Assembly (NCBI GenBank): GCA_964481035.1
Contig: CAYZSE010000058.1
Location: 1 to 19,323 of the forward strand
Source of the DNA: JAAAPF01 sp964481035
Lineage (GTDB): Bacteria > Pseudomonadota > Alphaproteobacteria > Geminicoccales > Geminicoccaceae
Direction: 5' to 3'
DNA: 19,323 bases
Below are positions 1 through 8,867 of this stretch, piece after piece. Numbering within the stretch: position 1 is the first letter of the stretch; each line of letters starts with the position of its first letter. The position numbers were made by a program, and so were the translations under genes. Below the pieces are notes generated by a model, which was not told the DNA's origin, searched no databases, and saw only the letters and a program-made list of their open reading frames with translations.

Positions 1-271
1 GTCTAAAGTTCTACGCGTAATACTTGTCGACTATCTCATCCCCTCATCGCTGTCGGCCGTCCGAGGACCCGCCTCCTCGACGCTCTCGTCGGCTGGATGA
101 AGTGTCACCAGTCGGGATATTTCAAAAAACTGGTTCAGTCACGAGCAATGACGATGCCGCTGGGGCCGACGAATTTCTATCCATGCCCGCGTACTTCAAA
201 AAATTGGACAGCGAAATGCATTTCATGTGGGGTAGAGAGATCGTCAGTGCTGTTCAGCTGAAAGACGATAG
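1..271. other. Left-edge region without a supportable gene
   Basis: This stretch is visibly richer in A and T than the rest of the window. A plus-strand reading frame opens at 24, but its downstream half is simply antisense to the PIG-L gene and its first 80 codons resemble no family I recognise. Two similar AT-rich motifs occur here, TTTCAAAAAACTGG near 121 and CTTCAAAAAATTGGA near 194. I see no clear promoter or RNA gene. It could be the edge of a transferred segment or a decayed gene. Confidence 0.4.
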
Positions 272-295
272 CGTCGCCGGGCTCAGCCGGCGACG
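272..295 (-). terminator. Hairpin at the 3' end of the PIG-L/epimerase pair
   Basis: A perfect 9-bp inverted repeat, CGTCGCCGG (272-280) and CCGGCGACG (287-295), with a 6-base loop spans the stop codon of the PIG-L gene (283-285). Read on the minus strand it is followed by TATCGTCTTTC, a poor U-tract. The position fits a transcription terminator or mRNA-stabilising hairpin for the minus-strand pair. The weak U-run keeps confidence moderate. Confidence 0.45.
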
Positions 296-961
296 AAGCG
301 ATGGACTTGGTACGCCTCGGCAAAGTCGACGCCGATCTCGGCGCCGCGCAGCCGCGCCAGTGCCCTCACCGCCTCCAGGCTGCGGACGTGCGGCGGCGGC
401 CGGTGCTGGCTGGCGTAGAGCTCGATCGCCCGGCACTTGGTGTCGATGACGGCGGAGATGTCCACGAACAGCTGTGGTCGCGGCAGATTCTGCCACGCGA
501 AGCCGAGCTTGCTCTGCTCGTAGGCGAGGACCGTCGGGATCAGCCAGCCGCCGAAGGCCGCAGCGATCGGCCGGGCGGCGGCGAACGCCGTCTCGAAGGT
601 CTGGCGATGATCCTGGTCGTAGTCGACGTAGGAGGGCAACAGCAGGAGTTGCGGCCGCTGCGCCTTGTAGACGTCCTGGAAGCGGTCGACCAACTCCCGC
701 TTCGGCACTTGGTCCAGACGCTCCATCCGTTGCTCGTCGGCGAAGACGATCTCCCAGGAGAACCCGAGCAGGGCGGCGACGGCCTCGATCTCGGCGATGC
801 GCTGGGCATAAGTGGTCGCGCCCGCATGGCCGTGGTGGAACGAGCCGTCGACCGCCATGAGCACGACGTGCGGTCGCACGCCCTGGGCCCGGAGCAGCGC
901 CAGGAGCCCGCCGCAGCCGAGGACGTCGTCGTCGGCGTGGGGGGCGACCAGCACCACCCGC

Positions 962-984
<23 letters not shown>
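283..984 (-). CDS. PIG-L (LmbE-like) family deacetylase
   Basis: This 233-residue protein belongs to the PIG-L/LmbE family, zinc-dependent hydrolases that remove N-acetyl groups from sugars such as GlcNAc conjugates. The signature is near the N-terminus, PHADDDVLGCGG at about residues 15-26, where H16 and D19 match the family's zinc ligands; the usual HPDDE is here HADDD. The third ligand is probably the histidine in DYDQDHRQ mid-protein. I chose the ATG at 984 because family homology begins right after it; the open frame extends to 1083, but that part is antisense-like. The gene overlaps the 3' end of the upstream epimerase gene by 23 bases, so the two are probably cotranscribed and translationally coupled. 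The pair suggests modification of a nucleotide sugar or surface glycan. The exact substrate cannot be read from the sequence. Confidence 0.85.
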
Positions 985-1989
<1,005 letters not shown>

Positions 1990-2308
1990 CGGAACCCTTT
2001 CTCTGCAGGGCGCGCCGCCCACATGCGAGCCGCCGCTGGACGCGCGCCTACTCCATCGTTCCCGCCTCGCCCACCGATGGTTTAGCCATTACGATAGATG
2101 AGAGCACGAGCGGAGAGCGAACTGGAGCGCACCCAGGTACATCGTAAGTAGCTGGCGGTTCACATGACCAAGCTGCATTGTGCAGATGCGAAAGGCGCAC
2201 GGTTGATCACGGCCTGCCGATTTCTCGTCAGGATCCCGGCCTCGAAAGCTCACCCGCCCCGCCGCGGCCTCTTGGCCGCGGTCCCTTCGGGATTGGATCG
2301 CGCGGCCT
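1990..2308. other. Intergenic region upstream of the epimerase gene
   Basis: No gene can be supported here. The part next to the epimerase start should hold its promoter and leader. Small symmetric elements are visible: CCATCG (2051-2056) with CGATGG (2073-2078), CTGCA-TTG-TGCAG (2173-2185), and the strong hairpin at 2262-2281. Reading frames crossing the region have no family resemblance and run into palindromic element A. Confidence 0.4.
2262..2281. terminator. GC-rich hairpin, possible terminator
   Basis: A perfect 8-bp inverted repeat, CCGCGGCC (2262-2269) and GGCCGCGG (2274-2281), with a TCTT tetraloop is followed at once by a second mini-hairpin TCCC-TTC-GGGA. There is no U-tract on either strand. 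It may be a factor-dependent terminator or the remains of a mobile-element end; its neighbour is element A. Confidence 0.25.
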
Positions 2309-2312
2309 GCTA

Positions 2313-2435
2313 GCGCGTTTCCCGGTGAGGTTGATCTACGCCCATCCCGCACCCCCGCCCGGCCGCCCACGAGGTTACGCTGCCATGGGCGGCCGGGCGG
2401 GGGTGCGGGATGGGCAAGCATTTCGGGAAACGCGC
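2313..2435 (+). mobile_element. 123-bp palindromic MITE-like element, copy A
   Basis: The element is bounded by a 12-bp terminal inverted repeat, GCGCGTTTCCCG (2313-2324) and CGGGAAACGCGC (2424-2435). TA flanks it on both sides (2311-2312 and 2436-2437), so the empty site reads CTAG. Inside is a perfect 30-bp inverted repeat, arms 2340-2369 and 2386-2415, with a 16-base loop CGAGGTTACGCTGCCA. It has no coding capacity. Terminal repeats, a TA target duplication and CTAG preference are known for IS630/Tc1-mariner-type elements, so a non-autonomous derivative (MITE) is the best reading. This copy abuts the transposase remnant on its right. Copies B (14972) and C (16470) have exactly the same length. 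Confidence 0.8.
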
Positions 2436-2437
2436 TA

Positions 2438-2700
2438 GCGTGCGATTCGTCCGCGAGCCCGGGTGGGCAACGGCTGCGCCGAGCACTTCATCCGCGTCCT
2501 CGAGGAGAACCTGCTCTGGCTCAGGCGCTTCGACGCCGTCGCGGACCTCCGCCACGCCCTGCACGAGTTCAAGGACGCCTACGACGAAAGCTGGATCCTC
2601 CAGCGTCACGGCTACCGAACGCCCGCCCGGGTGCGCACCGGCCAGACCACCTTGGCCATCGCCGCCCGAGGCCAACGCCGTGTCTCAAAGCTCTGGACCG
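2438..2700 (+). pseudogene. IS3-type transposase, C-terminal remnant
   Basis: This encodes the last part of an integrase-core (rve, DDE) transposase of the IS3 OrfB kind. Recognisable segments are FVREP, then NGCAEHFIRVLEENLLW, then the RHGYRTPARVR tail, typical of the region around and after the catalytic glutamate (the E of CAEHF). It is broken in two ways. About three quarters of the gene is missing on the left, where element A abuts it. FVREPG and GNGCAEH lie in different frames, shifted by one extra T near 2464. If element A and one TA are removed in thought, the flanking frame reads on in phase as PASVRFVREP, so A may have inserted into this already decaying gene. The insertion sequence must have ended near 2700, where the next gene fragment begins. 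Confidence 0.75.
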
Positions 2701-2705
2701 CTAGA

Positions 2706-2924
2706 CCCGGCCTGCACCCAGACGCGGATCACCCGCGGCGGCTGAAGATGCTTGCGGAAGCCGGCGCGGCCGTCCGCATCGATGACCCCCAGCGCCGAGA
2801 GCTCCGCGGGCAACCCGCTGCGCGCCGTCGCCACCACACGCATGAAGCGCGATCGGGCCTCCCGGGCGACGCCGCCGGCCATCCGCCCGAGCCCGACGAT
2901 GCCGAAGGCCTTCTCGTCCGTCAT
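2706..2924 (-). pseudogene. 6-phosphogluconate dehydrogenase-like, N-terminal fragment
   Basis: Starting at an ATG preceded by GCAGGGTG, the frame encodes a Rossmann NAD(P)-binding N-terminus, FGIVGLGRMAGGVA, followed by RVVATARSGLPAEL and FRKHLQPPRVI. This is the pattern of 6-phosphogluconate dehydrogenase-like proteins (decarboxylating; they convert 6-phosphogluconate to ribulose 5-phosphate) or the related hydroxyacid dehydrogenases. Only about 73 residues of an expected 300 or more remain; homology stops near 2706, where the transposase remnant starts. The likely history is insertion of the IS element into the gene, followed by loss of one side. The fragment lacks the substrate-binding and catalytic parts and cannot be functional. 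Confidence 0.6.
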
Positions 2925-3252
2925 CACCGGCACCCTGCCGCCATGCGCTCCAGCAACCGGGCGAACATGGGTTCGTTGCTTCACGGCGGCGTGAGGACCG
3001 GTCGCGACCGGGAGCTCGCGGCTCGACGCCGGCCATCGCAGGTGCGACGCCCTTCGCGGCTGGCGCAGGCGGTCGCCCGCCCCGTCGGTCGCCGGCAGCA
3101 GGCGGCGATGGCACCGCTCGGTGCACTTCCCTTCGCCTCTGGGCCGGCCGGCGCGGCCGTGGCGGCTGCAGGCCGATCTCCTCCCTGCGCAGGTGTCGGC
3201 CGTTCAAGCCCTCGAAGCCCATCGGCGGCACGCATGTCCCGAGGGGAACGCT
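2925..3252. other. Intergenic region, no gene seen
   Basis: Frames crossing this stretch are arginine- and proline-rich shadows without family resemblance. It would contain the promoter of the truncated dehydrogenase gene (leftward) and the 3' flank of the ABC exporter pair. I see no strong hairpin or repeat. Confidence 0.4.
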
Positions 3253-4014
3253 TCAGGCCTTGAGGCGGTAGCCCGTGACCAGCATCCGGTGGGCTGCGAA
3301 GGCGCTCGCGGCCATGAAGACGGCGGTCATGGCGAGGCTCACCGCGACGCTCACGTCGGCGAGGCCGTAGAAGCTCCAGCGAAAGCCGCTGATGAGGTAG
3401 ACGACCGGATTGACGAGGCTCAGCGCCTGCCAGAAGGGCGGCAGCATGTCGATGGCGTAGAAGGTGCCGCCGAGGAAGGCCAAGGGCGTCACGATCATGA
3501 CCGGCACGAGCTGCAGCTTCTCGAAGCCGTCGGCCCAAAGGCCGATGACGAAGCCCAAGAGGCTGAAGCTCAGCGAGGTGAGGAAGAGAAACGCGAGCAT
3601 CCACAGCGGGTGCGCCACCTCGAAGGGAACGAAGAGGCGGGCGGTCGCCAGCATGATCGCGCCGATGACGAGCGACTTCACCGTCGCGGCACCGACGTAG
3701 CCGAGCATGATCTCCAAAGGCGAGATCGGCGCCGAGAGCACCTCGTAGATCGTCCCCATGAAGCGCGGCATGTAGATGCCGAACGACGCGTTGGAGAGGC
3801 TCTGGGTCAAGATCGCCAGCATGATCAGGCCCGGCACGATGAAGGCGCCGTAGGTGACGCCACCGATCTCGGGGATGCGCGAGCCGATCGCCGAGCCGAA
3901 GACCACGAAGTAGAGCGAGGTCAAGAGCACGGGCGAGAGGATGCTCTGCATCAGCGTGCGCCGCATGCGGCCCATCTCGAAGCGAAAGATGGCGAGGACC
4001 GCGCGCCCGTTCAC
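3253..4014 (-). CDS. ABC-2 type exporter, permease subunit
   Basis: A 253-residue inner-membrane permease of the ABC-2 family (YadH/NodJ-like), which with the upstream ATPase forms a drug, polysaccharide or lipid exporter. Six hydrophobic segments are apparent, beginning near residues 22-45 (LSPVLLTSLYFVVFGSA) and 57-78, with others around 103-127, 137-160, 172-192 and 228-246. The segment NPVVYLISGFRWSFYG near the C-terminus is typical of the family. The start is a GTG whose GTGA overlaps the TGA of the ATPase gene by four bases, so translation is coupled. The substrate cannot be predicted; this architecture (single ATPase plus single ABC-2 permease) is common for efflux of hydrophobic compounds. 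Confidence 0.9.
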   Translation of the reverse strand: MNGRAVLAIFRFEMGRMRRTLMQSILSPVLLTSLYFVVFGSAIGSRIPEIGGVTYGAFIVPGLIMLAILTQSLSNASFGIYMPRFMGTIYEVLSAPISPLEIMLGYVGAATVKSLVIGAIMLATARLFVPFEVAHPLWMLAFLFLTSLSFSLLGFVIGLWADGFEKLQLVPVMIVTPLAFLGGTFYAIDMLPPFWQALSLVNPVVYLISGFRWSFYGLADVSVAVSLAMTAVFMAASAFAAHRMLVTGYRLKA

Positions 4015-4937
4015 GGCCGCTCGCTCACCAGCTCGACGAAGATGTCCTCGAGCGAGCTCTCGCTGGTCGAGACGCCCTCGAAGTCGAGGCCGGCCTCGAG
4101 CACCCGGCGCAGCACCTCGGCGACACTGGCCTCACCGGCCTCGCTCGAAAGGGTGCGTACGAGAGCTCGGCCTTCGTCGGCGAGCGCGAGGTCGAGGCCC
4201 GCGAGCGCTTCCGGCACGCTGGCGAGCGGCGCTGCGAGCTCCAGCTTAAGGCGCCGCTGGCCGAAGCGCTCGAGCACCGTCGCCTTGTTCTCGACGAGAA
4301 TCAGCCGGCCCTTGTTGATGACGCCGATGCGGTCGGCCATCGCCTCGGCCTCCTCGAGATAGTGGGTCGTGAGGACGATCGTCATACCCTCGGCGCGGAG
4401 CCTGCGGATCATCGTCCACATGTCGCGCCGCAGCTCGACGTCGACCCCCGCCGTGGGCTCGTCGAGGAACAGAAGCCTCGGCTCATGGGCGAGCGCCTTG
4501 GCGATCAGAAGGCGCCGCTTCATCCCTCCCGAGAGCGTGCGCACCTGGGCGTTGCGCTTGTCCCAGAGCGAGAGCTCGCGCAGCACCCGTTCGAGATGCG
4601 CCGCATCGTCGGCAAGCCCGAAGAGCCCGCGCGAAAAGCGCACGGTGTTGGCCACCGTCTCGAAGGCGTCGGTGACGAGCTCCTGCGGGACGAGCCCGAC
4701 CTCGGCCCGCGCCCGGCGAAAGTCACGGACGATGTCGTGGCCGTCGACGGCGACGTGGCCGGCGGTGGCGTTGACCAGCCCGCAGACGATGGAGATCAGC
4801 GTGGTCTTGCCGGCGCCGTTGGGCCCGAGGAGCCCGAAGATCTCGCCGCGGCGGATCTCCAGATCGACGTCCTCGAGCGCCGCGCTGCCCGCTGCATAGC
4901 GCTTGGTGAGGCCCTGGATGGTGAGGATGGAAGACAA
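4011..4937 (-). CDS. ABC-2 type exporter, ATP-binding subunit
   Basis: A 308-residue ATPase of the DrrA/CcmA/YadG type. Walker A is GPNGAGKT at residues 38-45, the signature is LSGGMKRRL, Walker B is LLFLDEPTAGVD, and the switch region is TTHYLEEAEAMADRI. A C-terminal domain ending LEDIFVELVSERP is typical of drug- and polysaccharide-export ATPases. The open frame extends to 5297, but the extra 120 residues are unlike the family. I therefore prefer the TTG at 4937, which gives the normal N-terminus SSILTIQGLTKRYAAG. No good Shine-Dalgarno precedes it, so the start is uncertain. The permease gene follows with a 4-base overlap, forming a two-gene operon. Confidence 0.88.
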   Translation of the reverse strand: MSSILTIQGLTKRYAAGSAALEDVDLEIRRGEIFGLLGPNGAGKTTLISIVCGLVNATAGHVAVDGHDIVRDFRRARAEVGLVPQELVTDAFETVANTVRFSRGLFGLADDAAHLERVLRELSLWDKRNAQVRTLSGGMKRRLLIAKALAHEPRLLFLDEPTAGVDVELRRDMWTMIRRLRAEGMTIVLTTHYLEEAEAMADRIGVINKGRLILVENKATVLERFGQRRLKLELAAPLASVPEALAGLDLALADEGRALVRTLSSEAGEASVAEVLRRVLEAGLDFEGVSTSESSLEDIFVELVSERP

Positions 4938-5363
4938 CGCATCGACCCGCGTGGCGACGAAGGACGTGAAGGTGGCACGCCACCGCCGAAACACAACCGG
5001 TCGGCACCTACTCCGACAGACCGCATGCCCAGGCGCGGTGCGCTGGTCGCAACCGTGGGGCCGCCGCCACAGGACCGGATCGCGACCGAGCGGCCCGGCG
5101 GCGCACGGATCCGCCGTGTCGCGGTCCACGGTTTCGATGGAGTGGATGCCCCCCTGCCGACGGCATCGCGACGCAACCTCTACGTCGTCGAGGATGACGG
5201 CCTGGAGGGAGACGACCATCCTGCCCTCGACGGCCGAGCCAACGGGCTCCCTGTGCGGGTGCGCAGCCCCGTCCACAATCTCCTCCGGCATCTCCACCTC
5301 TTCGCTCTCGTCGATTAAGCCGAGTGTGGTGTCTCAACGAACCGTCGACCGGGGGAAGGTGGA
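4938..5363. other. Divergent intergenic region
   Basis: This lies between the leftward ABC ATPase gene and the rightward GlsB-like gene, so it should hold both promoters. Open frames cross it on both strands, including an upstream extension of the ATPase frame, but none resembles a protein family. It is long for this gene-dense region and may contain a decayed gene. I could not pick out a convincing promoter. Confidence 0.4.
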
Positions 5364-5654
5364 ATGGCCATGGAAGACGTGGTGGGGACCGGCCTCGGTC
5401 TCGTCCTCGCCCTGTCGATCGTCGCCGTCATCGGCGGCATCGCAGGCTTTCTCGCGCATCTCGCGGTCGGCGGCAGCGGCGGGGTCTTGGGTAACATCCT
5501 CGTCGGCCTCGCCGGCGCCTGGCTCGCGGGCTGGCTCTTGCCGGCGCTCGGGATGGCGCTGCCGGGCGGGATCGTCGGCGTCGTCATCGCCGCGACGGCG
5601 GGCGCCGTCGTCGTCTTGCTCATCATTCGGCTGGTACGGCGCGCGGCTTGCTGA
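5364..5654 (+). CDS. GlsB/YeaQ/YmgE family membrane protein
   Basis: A 96-residue, almost entirely hydrophobic protein with three predicted membrane segments (about residues 13-33, 39-62 and 66-88), glycine-rich throughout and ending in a basic tail RLVRRAAC. This matches the small YeaQ/YmgE/GlsB family (transglycosylase-associated proteins), inner-membrane proteins often induced by stress; their biochemical role is not established. The start at 5364 is supported by GGGGAAGGTGGA just upstream; a second ATG two codons later is possible. The gene stands alone and converges on the DUF3429 gene, with a shared hairpin between them. Confidence 0.8.
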   Translation: MAMEDVVGTGLGLVLALSIVAVIGGIAGFLAHLAVGGSGGVLGNILVGLAGAWLAGWLLPALGMALPGGIVGVVIAATAGAVVVLLIIRLVRRAAC

Positions 5655-5655
5655 C

Positions 5656-5680
5656 GCCCGCGGTCCGCTACGCCGCGGGC
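5656..5680. terminator. Hairpin between convergent genes
   Basis: A perfect 8-bp inverted repeat, GCCCGCGG (5656-5663) and CCGCGGGC (5673-5680), starts one base after the GlsB-like stop codon and contains the stop codon of the convergent DUF3429 gene in its loop. The symmetry and placement suggest a bidirectional terminator or 3'-end stabiliser. There is no U-tract. Confidence 0.4.
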
Positions 5681-6165
5681 CCGCGCGCGAGGAAGCCGTG
5701 CAGGAGCGCCGAGCCGATCGACACGCCGACAGCCGCCGTCAGCGGGAAGCGGAGCTGCGGGTACCAGGGCGGCGCCAGCCCCTCGCGGACGAGCTTGAGA
5801 TCGAAGCGCAGGACCATGGCGAAGGCCACCAGCAAGAAGGCGTGCGGCCAGGGGAAGGGGCTGAAGGCGCCGATCCAGACGACCAGCGCCGGCACGACCG
5901 ACATTCCGAGGATGCGCCAGCGTTGCCCGTCGTCGAGGCTCGGGGCGCTGCCGAAGCCCCACTGGGCACCGGCCATGAAGGCGGCGATGACCATCCCGTA
6001 GGCGATTAGCACGGTGTGCAGGAAGCCCGAGGCGGGCGGCGGCACGAGCCACACGCCGAGGCCGCAGAGAATGAAGGGGACGAGCCCGGCGAAGCCGAGG
6101 ACGAGGGCCGGGCGCGGCACCTCCGGCGCGGCGGGCGGCGCCGAACGCGGGGACGGCTGGCTCAA
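5668..6165 (-). CDS. DUF3429 family membrane protein
   Basis: A 165-residue protein with about five hydrophobic segments, including LVLGFAGLVPFILCGLGVWLV, HTVLIAYGMVIAAFMAGAQW and FLLVAFAMVLRFDL. The core GAQWGFG and the PFPWPHAFLL region fit the DUF3429 family of small inner-membrane proteins of unknown function. The start is a TTG at 6165; GGAG lies 8 bases upstream, and TTGA overlaps the stop codon of the nucleoside hydrolase gene. The longer open frame extending to 7017 is only a shadow of that hydrolase. Translational coupling suggests joint expression with the hydrolase, but no functional link is known to me. Confidence 0.78.
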   Translation of the reverse strand: MSQPSPRSAPPAAPEVPRPALVLGFAGLVPFILCGLGVWLVPPPASGFLHTVLIAYGMVIAAFMAGAQWGFGSAPSLDDGQRWRILGMSVVPALVVWIGAFSPFPWPHAFLLVAFAMVLRFDLKLVREGLAPPWYPQLRFPLTAAVGVSIGSALLHGFLARGPAA

Positions 6166-7073
6166 GGCAGGGTCTCCAGGGCACGCAAGAGCTTGGCGAA
6201 GAGGGCGTCCGCGTCGACGCGGTCGATGACCCGGGCATTGGGCGCATGGGGCCCGCGATGCCGCCAGTCGACGATGGTCCGGCCCCGGGCCGGGCCCTCG
6301 GTCACGATCTCGACGTGGCACTCGCGGCCCGAGAAGAGCTCCGGAGCGAGGAGATAGCCGACGGCGAGCGCGTCGTGGATGGCGCCGCCGTCGACGGCGC
6401 GGCTCGCATAGAGCCCGAGCATGCCGGCGACCGCGCGGCCGGCGGCGTTGTCGAGGGCGGCGAGCGCGCGGAGCCGCTCGGGGGTGGGGCGCACCTGCTC
6501 GGTGACGTCGAGGCCGAGCATGACGATCGGCACCCCGCTCGCGAAGACGACCTGGGCGGCGTGCGGGTCGACGTAGATGTTGAACTCGGCCGCGGGCGTG
6601 GCGTTGCCCTGGCCGATGGCGCCGCCCATGAGGACGATGCCGGCGAGCCGCGGTGCGATCGTCGGGTCCTTGACCAGCGCCATGGCCAGGTTGGTGAGCG
6701 GGCCGACGGCGCAGAGCGTCAGCCCGCAGCGCCCGTGCGCCAGCTCGACGAGGCGGTCGACGGCGTGCCCGGCGGCGAGGCCGACGGCGGCCGGCGGCAG
6801 CTCGGCCCCGTCGAGCCCGCTCTCGCCGTGAACGTGCTCGGCGGTGGCGAGCGGCAGCACCAGCGGCCGCGGGCAGCCGGCGTGGATCGCGACGTCGGTG
6901 CGCCCGGCGAGGGTGGCGACGCGGCGGGCGTTGGCCGCGGTCCAGGCCAGCGGCACGTTGCCGGCGACGACGGTCACCGCGAGGAGGTCGAGGGCCTCGC
7001 GCTCGGCCATCGCCCACAGCAGCGCGACCGCGTCGTCGACGCCCGGGTCGCAGTCGATCACCACCTGCCGCAT
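6162..7073 (-). CDS. Inosine-uridine preferring nucleoside hydrolase
   Basis: A 303-residue enzyme of the IunH family, which cleaves the N-glycosidic bond of ribonucleosides to free base and ribose. The calcium/ribose-binding cluster DCDPGVDD is at residues 7-14. Further family landmarks are VVAGNVPL, the GPLTNLA helix, LMGGAIGQGN, AEFNIYVDPHAA, and a late IHDALAV that supplies the conserved histidine and aspartate. The length is normal. The ATG at 7073 has GGGAG upstream and removes an unrelated N-terminal extension of the open frame. It is divergent from the RidA-like gene (78 bases apart) and overlaps the DUF3429 gene. The probable role is nucleoside salvage in the cytoplasm; base specificity is not readable. 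Confidence 0.9.
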   Translation of the reverse strand: MRQVVIDCDPGVDDAVALLWAMAEREALDLLAVTVVAGNVPLAWTAANARRVATLAGRTDVAIHAGCPRPLVLPLATAEHVHGESGLDGAELPPAAVGLAAGHAVDRLVELAHGRCGLTLCAVGPLTNLAMALVKDPTIAPRLAGIVLMGGAIGQGNATPAAEFNIYVDPHAAQVVFASGVPIVMLGLDVTEQVRPTPERLRALAALDNAAGRAVAGMLGLYASRAVDGGAIHDALAVGYLLAPELFSGRECHVEIVTEGPARGRTIVDWRHRGPHAPNARVIDRVDADALFAKLLRALETLP

Positions 7074-7083
7074 CGCCGCTCCC

Positions 7084-7119
7084 GTTAGCCTCTCACGCTT
7101 TACCGCCGGCTCGGCTAAC
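7084..7119. promoter_or_regulatory. Inverted repeat in the hydrolase/RidA divergent promoter region
   Basis: GTTAGCC (7084-7090) and GGCTAAC (7113-7119) form a perfect 7-bp inverted repeat with half-sites 29 bases apart, close to three helical turns, in the 78-base gap between two divergent genes. This geometry suits a dimeric regulator acting on both. A weak -35/-10-like pair for the rightward gene, TTTACC (7099) and TAGGTG (7121), lies around the right half-site. It is a candidate only. Confidence 0.35.
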
Positions 7120-7151
7120 CTAGGTGTCCAACGAAGCCAAGGGGGACGACG

Positions 7152-7612
7152 ATGAACCCGATCGAGCAACGGCTGGCCGAGGCCGGCATCACCCTCCCCG
7201 ACGCGCCGGTGCCGGCGGCCAACTACATGCCGGCGGCGCAAGCCGGAAACCTGCTTTTCATCGCCGGCCAGGTGCCGATGGAGGACGGGCGCATCGCCCA
7301 TGTCGGCAAGGTCGGCACCGAGGTCAGCCTCGAGACCGGCCAGGCGGCGGCCCGGCTCTGCGCCATCAACATCCTCGCTCAGGCCAAGAAGGCGCTGGGC
7401 GGCGACCTCACCCGCATCAAGCGCTGCGTGAAGGTGCAAGGCTTCGTCAACTGCGCGCCCGACTTCGGCGATCACCCGAAGGTCGTGAACGGCGCCTCGG
7501 ATCTGCTCGTCCTGGCGCTCGGCGAAGCCGGCAAGCACGCCCGGTTCGCCGTCGGCGCGCCGAGCCTGCCGTTCGACAGCGCGGTCGAGGTCGACGCCGT
7601 CTTCGAGGTCGC

Positions 7613-7616
<4 letters not shown>
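7152..7616 (+). CDS. RidA family protein (long YjgF/YER057c/UK114 subfamily)
   Basis: A 154-residue protein of the RidA superfamily. Classical members hydrolyse reactive enamine/imine intermediates released by PLP enzymes; this longer subfamily is less well characterised. Visible features are the N-terminal IEQRLAEAGITLPDAPVPAANYMPA, the strand FIAGQVPMEDG, the helix AARLCAINILAQAKKALG and the C-terminal GAPSLPFDSAVEVDAVFEVA. In the last, the classic arginine-containing RVQV/xAVAEI motif is replaced, as is usual in this subfamily. The start at 7152 follows AAGGGGGAC. Its TGA overlaps the GTG of the FemAB-like gene (GTGA), indicating an operon. Confidence 0.88.
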
Positions 7617-8758
<1,142 letters not shown>

Positions 8759-8867
8759 CGGCCGGCCTGGCGCGCGCGAGGCTTGGCGGAGCGTCGTTCA
8801 CGCCGACTTAATCTTTCTTCCGTAGAGCGTCGGGTTGCCCGTGACCCGCCGCTTGAAAGCCCTCGCG

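Noticed and set aside
2309..2439. Palindromic repeats as CRISPR units
   Set aside because: The copies are dispersed rather than tandem, each has its own terminal repeats and TA flanks, and no spacers exist between them.
2310..2675. Minus-strand frame through element A and the transposase remnant as a gene
   Set aside because: It is antisense to recognisable transposase sequence and reads through the palindrome; similar proline-rich translations occur at every copy of the element.
3121..4362. Long plus-strand frame of 413 codons opposite the ABC genes
   Set aside because: It is extremely rich in E, R, H and D in a pattern typical of antisense GC-rich coding sequence, and the minus-strand genes are clearly real.
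4938..5297. N-terminal 120-residue extension of the ABC ATPase frame up to an ATG at 5297
   Set aside because: The extension is arginine- and proline-rich and unlike any exporter ATPase N-terminus; family homology starts at the TTG at 4937.
5668..7017. 449-codon frame including the DUF3429 protein
   Set aside because: The upstream two thirds are a shifted shadow of the nucleoside hydrolase gene; the TTG at 6165 with its ribosome binding site gives a normal DUF3429 length.
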